In this document: in pieces, positions 48,469 to 59,324 of the stretch | How the letters are laid out: every line of letters starts with the position of its first letter | How positions within the stretch are numbered: the first letter of the stretch is position 1 | NCBI RefSeq assembly: GCF_902686445.1 | Contig: NC_062220.1 | Location: forward strand, 94,240,143 to 94,304,142 | From: Sciurus carolinensis | Taxonomy: Eukaryota > Chordata > Mammalia > Rodentia > Sciuridae | Direction of reading: 5' to 3' | Length of the DNA stretch: 64,000 nt | The notes under the pieces: model-generated | Database searches by the model: none | Told to the model about the DNA's origin: nothing | What the model saw: only the letters and a program-made list of their open reading frames with translations | Position numbers and translations under genes: made by a program

Positions 48469-48575
48469 GTGAATCTGGACTGGGAAAATCAACATTAATC
48501 AACTCATTATTCCTCACAGATTTGTATTCTCCAGAGTATCCAGGTCCTTCCCATAGAATAAAAAAGACTGTTCAG
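48469..48575 (+). CDS. SEPTIN7: SEPTIN7 internal exon: P-loop (G1) and start of switch I
   Basis: The exon is 107 nt: the last two bases of the split Gly codon plus 35 codons. It reads (G)[17 protein letters not shown], then [26 protein letters not shown] is the Walker A/P-loop that binds the nucleotide phosphates. The Thr of KKTVQ (codon 48567-48569) aligns with the switch I Thr that in the SEPT2 and SEPT7 groups supports GTP hydrolysis and is absent from the SEPT6 group. That assignment rests on family knowledge. The acceptor has a long pyrimidine tract (CTTCTCCCCTGTTTCTTTTAG). The donor is CAG|GTATTT, which lacks the usual G at +5. Skipping this 107-nt exon would shift the frame and remove the P-loop. 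The sequence is fully open with no damage. Confidence 0.98.
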
Positions 48576-48854
48576 GTATTTATGTTGTTATTATTAATTA
48601 ATGATAAGCTGGAATATTGTTAACACAAGAGAGAACTCATGCTGTACCTTTTATTTGCCTAGAGGTAGGATGCAAATTTCACCTTAGTATACAGTGATAA
48701 ACATGACTCTCATAAAATTAAAAACAAAATCTCTATAAAGTACAGCTAATCTAAGGAATTGTCTTGATTGGGACCTTCCAGAATTGTCCTGAGGACTCGT
48801 AGAGATGACACCATGACTCTCAGTAAATGATAACCTTAGAATTGTTCTATCTAG

Positions 48855-49037
48855 TATGGAAGCCCCTTATCACATGGGACTAGGTTTAAATCAATTAAAA
48901 TTAAATAAAATTTAAAATGTAGTTTCTCAACTGAAACAGACACATTTGAAGTGCTCAATAGCTACATACACATGGCTGCCATTTGGGGCAGCACATATAT
49001 AGAGTATTTCCACCATTGCAGGAAGTTCTGTTGGACA
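48855..49037 (+). repeat. Ancient near-palindromic repeat, copy 3 (partial)
   Basis: AATCAATTAAAATTAAATAAAAT, CATTTGAAGTGCTCAATAGC and GAAGTTCTGTTGGACAGTG match one side of the element. Confidence 0.7.
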
Positions 49038-49050
49038 GTGTAAAGAAAAC

Positions 49051-49192
49051 ATGATTTAAAGGAAAGTATTTAAATAACAGTACTGTACTGAATTTAAAGG
49101 ACCATATTATAATAATTCCATATGATTTAAAGAAAAGTATTTAAATATCAATTCTATACTGAATTTAAGGGACTATATGATAATAATTCCAT
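49051..49192. repeat. 71-bp tandem duplication (2 copies)
   Basis: Unit 1 (49051-49121) and unit 2 (49122-49192) both begin ATGATTTAAAG(G/A)AAAG and end ATAATAATTCCAT(A)T. They differ at roughly ten positions. The unit is AT-rich and lies 475 bp after the P-loop exon. Confidence 0.9.
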
Positions 49193-49334
49193 ATGATAGT
49201 TGAATGGCAATAGCAATTATTATGTAAGATTCCCAAGCTATGTGTGGTTTAATTTAGTGATTGTCAGTATTATATGTGTCCAGATAACCTACTTAAATTA
49301 GTTCCTATTCTAGAAGGTCTTAAGTAGAATTGAG

Positions 49335-49400
49335 TTTCTGCATTTCTAACAGGATTTCAGGTGATGCTGGTAGTGCTGGGTGGTGGATCATACTTGATAT
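49335..49400 (+). mobile_element. MER5-like fragment
   Basis: TCTGCATTTCTAACAGGATTTC then AGGTGATGCTGGTAGTGCTG matches one side of MER5. Confidence 0.65.
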
Positions 49401-49569
49401 TATTTAGCAAAGCAGAGAGTCTAGGATCTAGATTTCTGTTTTTCAGCACAGTAGCCTCTTGACCTTTTGAAATGAGAGAGTTCAAATTGAAATGTTCTGC
49501 AAGTATAAAAATACTCCCTGGTTTTGAACACTTGTAAAATACCTCATTGATAATTTTTGTATTGATTAT

Positions 49570-49695
49570 TTGGTTCATTGATAATATTTTGGAAACATTG
49601 GGTTCAACACATTTATTTGTTTCTTATTTTAACGTAGCCACTAAAAATTTAAAATTATTTGGCTCACATTGTATTTTTATTTGGTAATATTGTTT
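49570..49695 (-). repeat. Ancient near-palindromic repeat, copy 4 (fragment)
   Basis: GATAATATTTTGGAAACATTGG, CGTAGCCACTAAAAATTTAAA and TTGGCTCACATTGTATTTTTA match its interior. Confidence 0.6.
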
Positions 49696-50214
49696 AACCT
49701 GTTAAAAAAATTGTTGGTGAACTGATACAGAACATGATCAGGAGAGGAAGGAAGTGAACAGTTTCTGAAGCAGGCTTTTGAGGCTGTAAGACTTAGAACT
49801 GGGTTTGGAAAAGTTGTAGTGATTATTTCATTGTCCAAATGGAAAGACAGTCTTCATAATGTGGACAAAAACTCACATATTTTAAACTATGATGCAGTTT
49901 AGTAATTAGAGCCCTAGGAAGTAATTTTCCTTTATTAAGTTTTCTCTATGTCTCAGGTTTTTTTGTTTTTGTTTTTGTTTTTCTTTTGGTAACCTTTATA
50001 GCCTTTATAGTGCTTGATTTGAAATTACCTGCATTAATGTTCTCTAAAAGTTTGATCCCACATGGCTTATTTTGTGATCAATATTGGAAATTTTAATCCT
50101 AAGCAAGAAGATGAACTTAACTTTCTTAATTTTGGTATTTAAATTCAAGATCAGCAAACTTTGAGTTCTTGTTATTGTTCTAACCTCTGCATATCTTAAT
50201 AGTAAAACTTAACA

Positions 50215-50430
50215 TTTAGTTATTATTATTTTCCAGAAGCTATTCAAAGCACTTTAGATGCATTAATTTATTTGATTCTTAACAAAATTTTTTTGTAGTA
50301 GGTAGTAGTGTTATCCTCAGCTTACAAATGAAGAAATTGAGGTACAGAGGTGGTGATATGCCTGAGATCATGTAGTTAGTGAGTGGCAGAGATACAATTC
50401 AAATCCAAATAGTCAGGTGCAGTCTATATT
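50215..50430 (+). mobile_element. MIR-type SINE
   Basis: CAAAGCACTTTAGATGCATTA, CTTACAAATGAAGAAATTGAGG and GATCATGTAGTTAGTGAGTGG form a clear MIR-type core. Confidence 0.82.
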
Positions 50431-50743
50431 CTGTCAAACTGTATGTAGTATGTATCTAAACCATAGATACTTAATGAATGTTAGCTGAATGGGTTAACCA
50501 GTTCTTAATAAGTAGAATAATTTTTCATTACTATTTCTCCTCCCTATGGGTATTGTTTAATCTTATAAATTACCACTTATGTTGTTTTGGTTTATTTGGG
50601 ATTTTCCTTTTAAATTTTGACATAGTGACATAGTTTTCCCAACAAGGCAGTTAAGACTTTGCTCAAAGGCAAAAGGATTTGATCAGCGAAGTCATCTCTT
50701 CATCATAGATACATTATTCATATAGGTAATTAAAAGAACATAA

Positions 50744-50822
50744 AGCCAGGCATGGTGGTGTACCTCTGTAATCCCAGCTGCTAGGGAGACTAAGGCGGGA
50801 GGATCACAAGTTCTAAAATAGG
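50744..50822 (+). mobile_element. B1 SINE, truncated
   Basis: Sense 5' half only: GCCAGGCATGGTGGTGTACC, then TGTAATCCCAGCTGCTAGGG and GCGGGAGGATCACAAGTTC. It then stops without an A-tail. Confidence 0.85.
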
Positions 50823-51379
50823 TGGGACCTTTTTTTTAATCTCAATTGGTACACATGAGGTTAAGTGTTATTTTTAAGGTTTGAATTTGCAAGCTGGACT
50901 TAGGGGGAGGTATTGACTTCCCTTTAGGTACTAGATGTGAAATTTTAGTAAGTTGCTGGGTAGATGATGGAAATTATTGAACTCATGAAAGCTTTGAACT
51001 TTATATGCTTTATATTCCTTTTTTAAAAGTAAAAGCAATAAAAGTATCTTTCAAAGCTCTGTTGATTAACCTATGCAGTAACCTTTGCTGGTATCTGAGC
51101 ATGTATTATCTCAAGATAGCACATAGAAATCTAGTTTGATGTGTACAACAAAATATTTATTCAAATAATGAAATATTGCTTGTAATATAATCATAAGTGT
51201 GCTTATTCTATCATGGCCCACATATTGCCAGAAGTCTATTAAATGGGGTACATATGAAATTGTCATCACAGATTCTCTACATTGTGTGATTATGAATATG
51301 TTTTTCCTTTTTATCTTACTCAGTTTTATAGTGGGCATTCTTTTTTAATTGGAAAATATTGCCTTTTAGGGATACAAAT

Positions 51380-52185
51380 TTTAAGCATAGAGTTTTATGA
51401 ATTTTCATATATGTATACATATTAAGATACATTTGTAGCATCCCAGAAGGTTTCCATGAGTTTCCCTTTCAGTATTGTACTCCCCAAGATAGATACTTTG
51501 CTAACTTCTGTCTCCATAGATTAATTTTGACTGTTTTGAACTCATGTAGACTCTTGGAGCTGGTTTCTTTACCAAAGATTATGTCTGTGTTATTTATTTA
51601 TGTTGGTTATAGTTGTAAGGTTTTTTTCATTATTCTATAAAAATTTTTTTGTAGGAATATATCACAGCATATCTCTTCTTATTTATTTTTATTTTATTTC
51701 ATTTTAATTTTTTGTGGTCCAGGAGATTAAACCCAGGTGCCTTCTACCACTGAGCTAAATCCCCAGGCTGTTTGTTTGCTTGTTTGTTTGTTAATTTAAA
51801 TTTTTTGAGACTAGGTCTTACTAAAGTGCTCAAGCTGACCTGTAATTTGTAATCCTACTGTTTGGCCTCACAAGTTGCTGGGATTAGAGGTGTGTACCAC
51901 TGCACATGACTTTTCTTCTGTTTTAGATAGGCATGTGCATTTTCAGGTTTTTACCAATGGGAACATTCTTGTTTATGTCTTTGGTGAACATAGCACATGC
52001 ATATGCATAACAATATAAAGGTGTTTCATTGTGTCAATATGTTTCTTTCATTGTTAATGAGATTGAACCAGCATATCTATTCATTAACTGCTTGGGTTTC
52101 ATTGAATTGCTCTGGTTGTTTTAATATTTGCTATCTTTTTCTTACTGATTTATAGGAATTTCTTATCTAAATAGTAATTGCTTAC
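51380..52185 (-). mobile_element. Ancient L1 3' UTR
   Basis: Antisense pieces such as ACATTTGTAGCATCCCAGAAGG, CTCCATAGATTAATTTTGAC, and CAATGGGAACATTCTTGTTTATG. A B1-dID interrupts it. Confidence 0.7.
51690..51910 (-). mobile_element. B1-dID SINE inside an old L1 3' end
   Basis: Antisense copy: GGAGATTAAACCCAGGTGCC, (TTTG)n linker, and a B1 half ending TTAGAGGTGTGTACCACTGC. Old L1 sequence lies on either side. Confidence 0.87.
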
Positions 52186-53149
52186 ATTTTGGGCATTGTG
52201 TGTATCTTCTCCCAGCCTAACTACTGTTCTAGAAGATGTGACATGCTTGAAAAATATATCATCTAAACTCAGTTTGCTTTCCTTTAAGAAACTCTCCAAA
52301 ATGTCCTCTTCTATTGTGAATATATTTCTGACTTCCCTGTCTTGAGGACAAAGGAGTATTGGGGGTTGAAATATCCCTAGCAAAAGTTTAAGGAAGAGGT
52401 TTGTTTACCACTGTCATATCTTCCTTCTTTATCAGAAATATGACCTATGATATCTGAGAATCAGAATGATCCTGACTAGAATCCTAGAGAAGTGTCCTTT
52501 CCAAAGTGAATCCTGGAGGTATTCCTTTCTATAATGGGAGCAAGTTGAAGACCAGCTATACTCTTAAGCATGACATATACTAGACTGGAATCATTCAGAA
52601 GACCTAGGAAATAGAACGTAATTATCTTTTACAGTTGACTGTCTCTTTATCAGCCTAGTAGTTTAGCAGATAATCTGCCCTTGGAAGCCAATAAATTCTT
52701 TCAGCAGGGAAGCATGATCACTAGAAATATTAGACCAATAAAAACATACAATCTTGAGTTTCAGAAGGCAAATATTTTCAATTTTCCTGACCTGATACTT
52801 TCTGGAACTTCCATCTCTCAAAAACAAAACAAAAAACAAGAAAAAAAAAATCCTCTCCTGCAATGTGCCCGAACAGGGAATGAAATTTTCATGAAGACCA
52901 TGATCTCATATTCACCTCTCTGAGGATTATCTATTTATAAGAGACTTGTATCTTAAGAGAAATTTGTTCACGTTCATAGTCTTGGAAGACGGTCAAGTAT
53001 TACACTGAACAGAGAGCTAATTCTGAGACTCCTGTTTTATCAGTAGTTCTATTTTAACTATTAATTATGAAGCTCTCTGAGATTAATTCATAACCTCCCA
53101 TCTTGAACCTAAGGCCCCTGAGATGTGCATTTCCAGATGTGAGCTGACA

Positions 53150-53315
53150 TCTCAAAACACCAGTGTGCATCACATTCACCTGGAAGGCTTATTAAACAGA
53201 TTCCTGATTCCTTCCCCAAAGTTTACTATATAGTAAGTTGAAGGCAACTTCCCCCAAATTTACATTTATTAATTTGCTACTGCTAGCCTAGGTACCACAC
53301 TTTGAGAATCCTTGT
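53150..53315 (+). mobile_element. MER5-like hAT MITE
   Basis: GTGCATCACATTCACCTGGAAG, ACAGATTCCTGATTCCTTCCC and TACCACACTTTGAGAATCC match the MER5 family. Confidence 0.78.
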
Positions 53316-53744
53316 TATGTAGTATTCCCGGCCTACTGCAAACTGGTTTTGTCCTATGTGGGAAAGGATAAGAGGGAAGTGTTTTTTCTTACTTCTTTCG
53401 GAATATTTCAAATTGGATGAAAAAGTGCCATGTTCCTTATTTGGGTTTATATATTTTTTTCCAGTAGATGATTAAAATGAAGTGATAGAAAAAAATCGGT
53501 CAACTGAGCACCACTTTGTATTCTAATCTCTTATCTAGATCCCTAGATTGACAAAATGTTTAAGAAAAACATCACATATATTGTATGTGTGATAAAAAAA
53601 TTTTATCTCACAACTTTGTTGTATTTGAAAATCATATCTTAATTTAGTGAAAGAATTGTCAACTGTCTTTTTTTGGGAAAAACTTTTGTTCAAGATTAAG
53701 TCTATTTTAATCTTCCCTTAATGCATTCTACCAAGAGAATTAAT

Positions 53745-53844
53745 GGGGCTAGGAATATAGCTCAGTGATAAAGTGCTTGTCTAGCATGTGCAAGGCCCTA
53801 GGTTCAATTTCCAGCACCACCAAAAAATTAAAAAAAAAAAAAAA
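53745..53844 (+). mobile_element. ID element with A-tail
   Basis: Sense: GGGGCTAGGAATATAGCTCAG to GGTTCAATTTCCAGCACC, followed by an A-rich tail. Confidence 0.9.
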
Positions 53845-54229
53845 TTGTTTTGTGAAACTACAGTGTTAAGGTTATTTATTGAGTTCTTAGTTGGCAACTT
53901 TATGTTGGTCCACTTTAAAACCTTTTATTGGTCTATGAAGTCCTGTAATCATTACTTTAGATTAAGTTGGTACAAAATTTGTGGAGGTGAGAAAAGGTAA
54001 AAGCAGTGTATTCTAGTCGTAGAAAAACATGCTTTATAGTTACTTTGAAAAATTTACAGAACCCAGTCAGGAAACTCTCCTGTAGTTATAAGCCCAGTTT
54101 AATTTTTTGAACCAATCAAGACATTTGAATGCTTTCATCTCAGGCTTTATGGTTACATTAATGATGGACACAGTTCCTAAAGTTCTCAATTAAAAAACAG
54201 ATAATCAATTATGATTTAGTGGGAATGGA

Positions 54230-54960
54230 TGCTACTGTCACGTACTAAAGAGATGACCTTGGCAAGGTGGATATTAGTGAAGTGGGAAAGGAATGGAGAA
54301 AATGAGGCACTGGATTGAAAAGTGTGTGGTAAGTGAAGTGGTGAAGATAAGTAGAAAAGGATAAAAGGGAATAACTGGAAGTATGTGCAAAGGTTTGAGA
54401 GAGTGGTTTGGTTATTTCCAAAAGACTCAAGAATAGTTATGTTCAGTATCTGAGAGATGAGATGTTGAATATGTATGGGAAATAGTGTAAATAGTCATCA
54501 AGATGATTCCAAAATGGGAAATTATCAGATCCCCAGCAGACTGAGAAATTAGCTTTATGAAAAAACAAATCTCTCACTGAACTGTAGGGAGGGTTCAGTG
54601 CTGATTCAAACAGATTTGGAATTCTCTGTCTTTAAAAGGGGGTGAGGTATTTTGACCAGCATAATTGGCAGACATGGTAGAGGACTTTGGGAAGGCCATA
54701 TTGGAAAATGAGAGACATGAGACTAAGAAACATATAAAAGGACTATTAGATGGCAGAGATAGTCCCATTGAGGTTGACAGTCATGAATTTTATGGTACGG
54801 GAACAGAAGGGTGAGTAGATAAACTAATCCAGACAGGGATCTGAACTGGAAGGGAAAGAAAGGTTCTGGAAAGTTGAGGTTGCTAATAGAAAATGAAAGT
54901 GATGTGATTTGAGGTCTCAGAGTAAGGAGACAGAAACAGTGGGTAGTGGTTGAGAGTAGA
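54230..54960. other. Purine-rich stretch, unclassified
   Basis: About 700 bp with strong G/A excess on the + strand (for example GAAGTGGGAAAGGAATGGAG). It may be an old repeat, but no family was recognised. No coding potential is evident. Confidence 0.5.
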
Positions 54961-55969
54961 AGGCAGAATTAGAATCTTTGGATCAACTTTCTTTTGTATA
55001 AATTAAAATAGTTGTGGGTCTTGATGAGAAAGAAGTAGTAGGTATAACTATTATACTGAGTCATTTCTACTTTTTTATGGTATTTGAAGAAGCATTTAAG
55101 ATAATATTTGTCTTTTGAGCTATTAAATAATCATTCCTGTATTTGATCTCAGTGAAATACATTGACTGTTCAAGTCTTTTCTGAACTTTGGTCGTAATGC
55201 CATTTACTGAGCAGGCAAGAAGTGAGCTCCTGGCAAAATTTTAAACTTCTCACTAAGATTTTATGCATTTAATTAAATAACAATTTTAATTTATTCTAAT
55301 AATGGTTTATAAACATTAGAAAGTTTTAGTGTACTTAGCAGTCTTTTGGTTATGAAATGGTATAATAAACGTTGAAAGTATGTTTTCCTCTCTTTGATTA
55401 AAAACTAAACAGTATTAGAAAAAGGGGAGAACCTTAGATTTCTGGAACCTAGGAAGCCAGAAGAAATCTCAGTAACTTAATATATAATGGACTTTAGTTT
55501 TATTTACTCTTTAGGGAGAAACCATTGAAAATGTCCTTGCTTCATTCCTTTGGTATTAAATTATGCATTTAATCTTAGAATTCTGAGTGATGCCATAAAA
55601 TATGCTTATGTGACTGACCTGCTTAAAGAAAGTGCATGGGAAAGTGGCCATTTGGAATAGATTTGTTAAGAAAAGTTTGAAATTCCTGGACTTGAACTAA
55701 TTTGTTTTCCATGGATCCCATGAGGATACTTGAAAAACCAGATGATAGGATACAGTTGGTTCCTGTGAATGGCACTTGTTTACAGTTTAGTTTTTTGGAC
55801 TTCTTCCATATGTTGCTGACTTTGTATTTGACCATGTATGGATACACAGAATTTGATAGGCCAAAGAAGAAAAGAACCTTTATAAACACACTCTTTAAAG
55901 AACATACAGTATTCATTTTTCTTATCAAGTCGATAAATAATTAGGTTGAACTGATTTCTTTCTTTCCTC

Positions 55970-56085
55970 TTTTTTTTTTTTTTTTTTTTTGTGGCGGGGG
56001 TGGTCGGGGTGGGCTGTGTTGGAGATCAACCCCATGGTCTCATGCATGCTAAGCAAGTGCTTTTCCACTGCTCTCCATCCCTAGT
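55970..56085 (-). mobile_element. ID element with G-rich insertion
   Basis: Antisense ID: GTTGGAGATCAACCCCATGG to CATCCCTAGTCC. It is preceded by a T-run and an unusual G-rich stretch at 55991-56015. Confidence 0.8.
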
Positions 56086-56129
56086 CCCTGTTTTGTTTTT
56101 GTTTGAAAGTAAGAAAAATCTTAAAATTA

Positions 56130-56272
56130 GCCTGGTACAGTGGCACACATCTGTAAAGCCAGCCTCAGCAACTTTGCAAGACTCTGTCTCAAAATAAAAA
56201 AGGGCTGGGGATGTATCTCAAAAGCACCCCTGAGTTAAATCTCCAGTACCACCAAAAAAGAAAAAAATAAAA
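56130..56272 (+). mobile_element. B1-dID SINE with internal deletion
   Basis: Sense copy in which the B1 half jumps from CACACATCTGTAA directly to AGCCAGCCTCAGCAAC. The ID half is GGGCTGGGGATGTATCTC. It ends in an A-rich tail. Confidence 0.88.
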
Positions 56273-56884
56273 CTTAAGCTGTTGTATTAAGGTGTGTAAT
56301 AAACATATAGCATTTGGACTCTGTTTATTAATAAGGAAAACAAATGATTTCAAGTAAAACTGAGAGAATATTCATGTAGAATAAATATGTTTTACATCAA
56401 GTAAAAAGACAGTGTGATTATTTTTATGCATTTTTGCTGACAATTATTAAAAATGTTTTTATGAAGGATCTGGGATCTCCTTCTAAGCCAGGAGAGAGAG
56501 AACATCATTTAAAAATTTGTTTTGATACTGATGAATATTATAACATATATTGATGTTTGCTTTTTAAACCTGCAAATAAATTGATACTTATTAATATTTA
56601 ATATTCAGATTGCCAGTTTTCTAGATTAATATCCTTATATTTGAGATGCTCAAAATTTTTACTTGATAGCTTATACCAAAATCAAGGTAGTTTGAAGATC
56701 TTTGATCTGAAGGATAAGACCTTGACTTCTTAATTGTATGAAAGATAGGAAGCTCCTCGATAGACATGCATGTCTAAATCTTAGGGAGTGTTTTTTTTTT
56801 CTTTTTCTTTTCAAGATTTAACAATCTATTTTCTTAATAATAAACTTCTTTTATAGAAAAGCTCTTGATTGCTATAAATTTGCA

Positions 56885-57058
56885 TTGTCCACTTTGGTAT
56901 CACTAGCCACATATGAATTTTGAATTAATTAAAATAATATGCAAATAAACATGTGGCTCTTCAGTTGCATTAGTCACCATTTCAGGGACTGAGTAGCTAC
57001 CGGACCAAGTGGTTACACTATTGGGCAGAGCAGATACAGAACAATTCCACCATCTCTG
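56885..57058 (+). repeat. Ancient near-palindromic repeat, copy 5
   Basis: TTGTCCACTTTGGTATCACTAG, CACATATGAATTTTGAATTAA and GAACAATTCCACCATCTCTG correspond to the two facing ends with most of the interior missing. Confidence 0.68.
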
Positions 57059-57359
57059 TACTATTGGGTATAGTTGCTGCAGTGTTCTTGCTCAGCAGTC
57101 TTAATCTCAGCTTCTCAGTCTCTTTATATGCAAGAGCAGGTATCTAAAAAATGCAAAAGGGAAATAGAATAATTGTTTCCATACTCTAATGGTATATCAA
57201 ACTTTTTCTACCCAGAAATTAATCACTTTTCCTTTCCAAACCTTGTTAGTCAACATAATGAAGTTGCTTTTCTCCTAGTTATGATCACATTTTCTCCTTT
57301 AGTTGGGTGGCCTTCATTTATGCCATTTGATTGCATTTAACACTCAAGAATTAAGTATA

Positions 57360-58223
57360 GGTGATGACCATGATTGTGAGCACTGTAGTCTCTGACCTAA
57401 CTGGAAAGTCAGCCTGTGATTCACTGTGGAAAACTGACTAAATGGTTAGCATTTTACTTCGGTGTAGAATGTTAACCTTTAAGTTCTTCGGGTGTTATAC
57501 AGTTGATATGATTTCAGCTAAAGGTTCCTTTGAGATTGCTGTTTAGGTAAAATATCATTTTATCTTTGGGGCTTAAAAACTTGTTAATCTGATTGCATAC
57601 CACTCCAAACTTCCCATATTCTGCAGGTTGAACATCCTTTTGGATGTGTCTGGGGGTCTTTAGCAAATGGACATTCCACTAGTGACAGTTCACTTTAGGG
57701 CATGACGCTATTCAAAACTTGAGTCTGGAAAGTTCTCATGGGTTTAACAGATCAAACTATGAAGAACGCAAGCTTCAGATCCAGCTTTCTCCATGTTTGC
57801 CTTAGTTCAAATAACTTGGTTTTTAGAGAATAGCTTTAAGTGACTTAGACACTGATAAAAGCTATTTTGTTCACACTCATCTCTGTTTTGTTTTATGCTT
57901 AGCCCTATTTAAATCTAGAATTTAATGGAGACTAGTAAAAAAATGTGTGGGTCATGTGAATATGAAAAAAATAATATGAGGAAAAGAGGAAAATAAACTA
58001 TTACTGTGTAACTTTGTTATATTCCTAACATTTCAAAATTTATTAGTTGCTTACAAATTGGTATGACTGTGTAGTTTATAAATGTCTATGCACTATATTA
58101 ATTAAAAAACCATAGGATGTGTTGGCAGGTTGACTAATATTATTGGCATTTTTAACCACAGTTGCTATTTGTGGAAGAAATTGTTTGTTATGTTAATAAA
58201 AAAAAGTTGGTTTAAAAAAAAAA
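57360..58223 (+). pseudogene. Probable 5'-truncated processed retrocopy (3' UTR of an unidentified mRNA)
   Basis: A block of about 864 bp is flanked by perfect 14-bp direct repeats, AAGAATTAAGTATA, at 57346-57359 and 58224-58237. Its 3' end carries AATAAA at 58195-58200, then a short spacer and an A-run (58214-58225) that abuts the second direct repeat. These are the hallmarks of L1-mediated retroposition. The body has stops in all frames and resembles no SINE or L1 I know, so it is best explained as a copy of an mRNA 3' UTR truncated at the 5' end. I do not recognise the parent gene. It could alternatively be an unrecognised retroposon family. Confidence 0.7.
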
Positions 58224-59105
58224 AAGAATTAAGTATAATTATTGTCTCAAGTTAGCCTGTCAGCATGCCTGGAGCTTCGGGCCCTAATGAACATTTGTTA
58301 TTTAGTGGAATTACTCCCTTTTTCTGCTTGAATCAAGTGTCTGCTTTATCTCAGGCTCCAAAAAATGGATAGTTTGCATTTAGCAGTAAAATATGCCCCG
58401 GATGAATGATGCATACCTTCTAGTACAGAGTTTGGGATTACAGAAAACAAATTGTGCCAAGAACCATTGTTGTGTAAGTTTAAAACCCTCAATCAAGTAG
58501 AACATGCTTGAAAATTAGAAAGGTAGCTGAAGATTTTAATTAGTAGAGTTTCAGTCTTATCAGAATACATTTTCATTACCTGGACCTTTGTTGATTGTGT
58601 TGTCCAGATTATGGAGTATATAAGTAGGCTGAAAAAAATTTGGGGAATGGCAATAAGTTTGCTTGAGTAATTAGTTTGGACCAAACTATATGGAGAATAG
58701 TCCAGGAAGACATTTATTATAAATGGTAGATTAGAGGTGCTTGTCTGGTTAGTCACATCTGAACTTGATAAATTACCAAATTATTCAAACAAATTATTTG
58801 TATTGTTTTTGCATTGGGTCATATAGTATTATATGACTTTAGTGGGTTTTACTATTTCATTAGTTCCTCTTTCCTTTTTTATACCAAGTATGAGCCTTAA
58901 ACCCAGTATGAGTTACCAAGAGAATGGTATTCTATTTACATACCTGCTTTTCTTTCAAGTAATGAGGACTCCAATGGCTGCAATGATTGATTCTAAAGAA
59001 AATGTGGGACTGGGTAGATTTAATTTGTACATAATTTCCAAATTGGTTTGGAAAAATGTGTCCCTATTTATACCCCTTGTAAGAAATCCCTGGTATAATG
59101 CATGA

Positions 59106-59112
59106 TACTAAC
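59106..59112 (+). promoter_or_regulatory. Perfect TACTAAC branch-point sequence
   Basis: TACTAAC matches the ideal branch-site sequence exactly. Its branch A (59111) is 25 nt upstream of the exon at 59136, and no AG lies between them until the acceptor. The pyrimidine tract after it is weak (purines interrupt it), so the strong branch site may compensate. The sequence is seen directly; use as the branch point is inferred. Confidence 0.75.
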
Positions 59113-59135
59113 ATCTGCACCAATGACCCTTACAG

Positions 59136-59236
59136 GTGGAACAATCCAAAGTTTTAATCAAAGAAGGTGGTGTTCAGTTGCTGCTCACAATAGTTGATAC
59201 CCCAGGATTTGGAGATGCAGTGGATAATAGTAATTG
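59136..59236 (+). CDS. SEPTIN7: SEPTIN7 internal exon: switch I end and DTPG switch II (G3)
   Basis: The exon is 101 nt: 33 codons plus two bases (TG) of a split Cys codon. It reads [18 protein letters not shown], then [15 protein letters not shown](C). DTPG is the G3 motif; its Asp and Gly contact Mg2+ and the gamma phosphate and form switch II, which is part of the septin G interface. The exon starts in phase 0 directly after the KKTVQ codons, so the exon border lies inside switch I. The acceptor CCCTTACAG has a poor pyrimidine tract but is preceded by a perfect TACTAAC branch sequence. The donor is TG|GTAAG. The protein sequence matches mammalian septin-7 as I remember it. Confidence 0.98.
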
Positions 59237-59324
59237 GTAAGATGTGTTTGTCCTCAGTGCTTTCTAGGGCTTTTGAGAGACCAGTGTGGGTAGACTTCTT
59301 TTGCTTATCATTTTAAAACTTATG

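Larger units (their letters stand above)
48576..59135 (+). other. SEPTIN7: SEPTIN7 intron (10.6 kb)
   Basis: This phase-0 intron runs from donor GTATTT to acceptor CTTACAG. It contains ancient repeat fragments, a 71-bp tandem duplication, one MIR, an old L1 3' end, several SINEs and a probable processed retrocopy. Nothing recognisable is seen in 49700-50200, 50830-51370, 52200-53150, 55000-55960, 56280-56880 and 58240-59100. The stretch 54230-54960 is purine-rich and unclassified. Confidence 0.92.

Noticed and set aside
48985..49000. GGCAGCACATATA resembling the U6 snRNA 5' end
   Set aside because: The match is short and is explained by the old palindromic repeat in which it lies.
55623..55928. 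101-residue minus-strand and 80-residue plus-strand open frames overlapping each other
   Set aside because: There is no recognised homology, no splice context and no conservation evidence. I could not support either as a gene.
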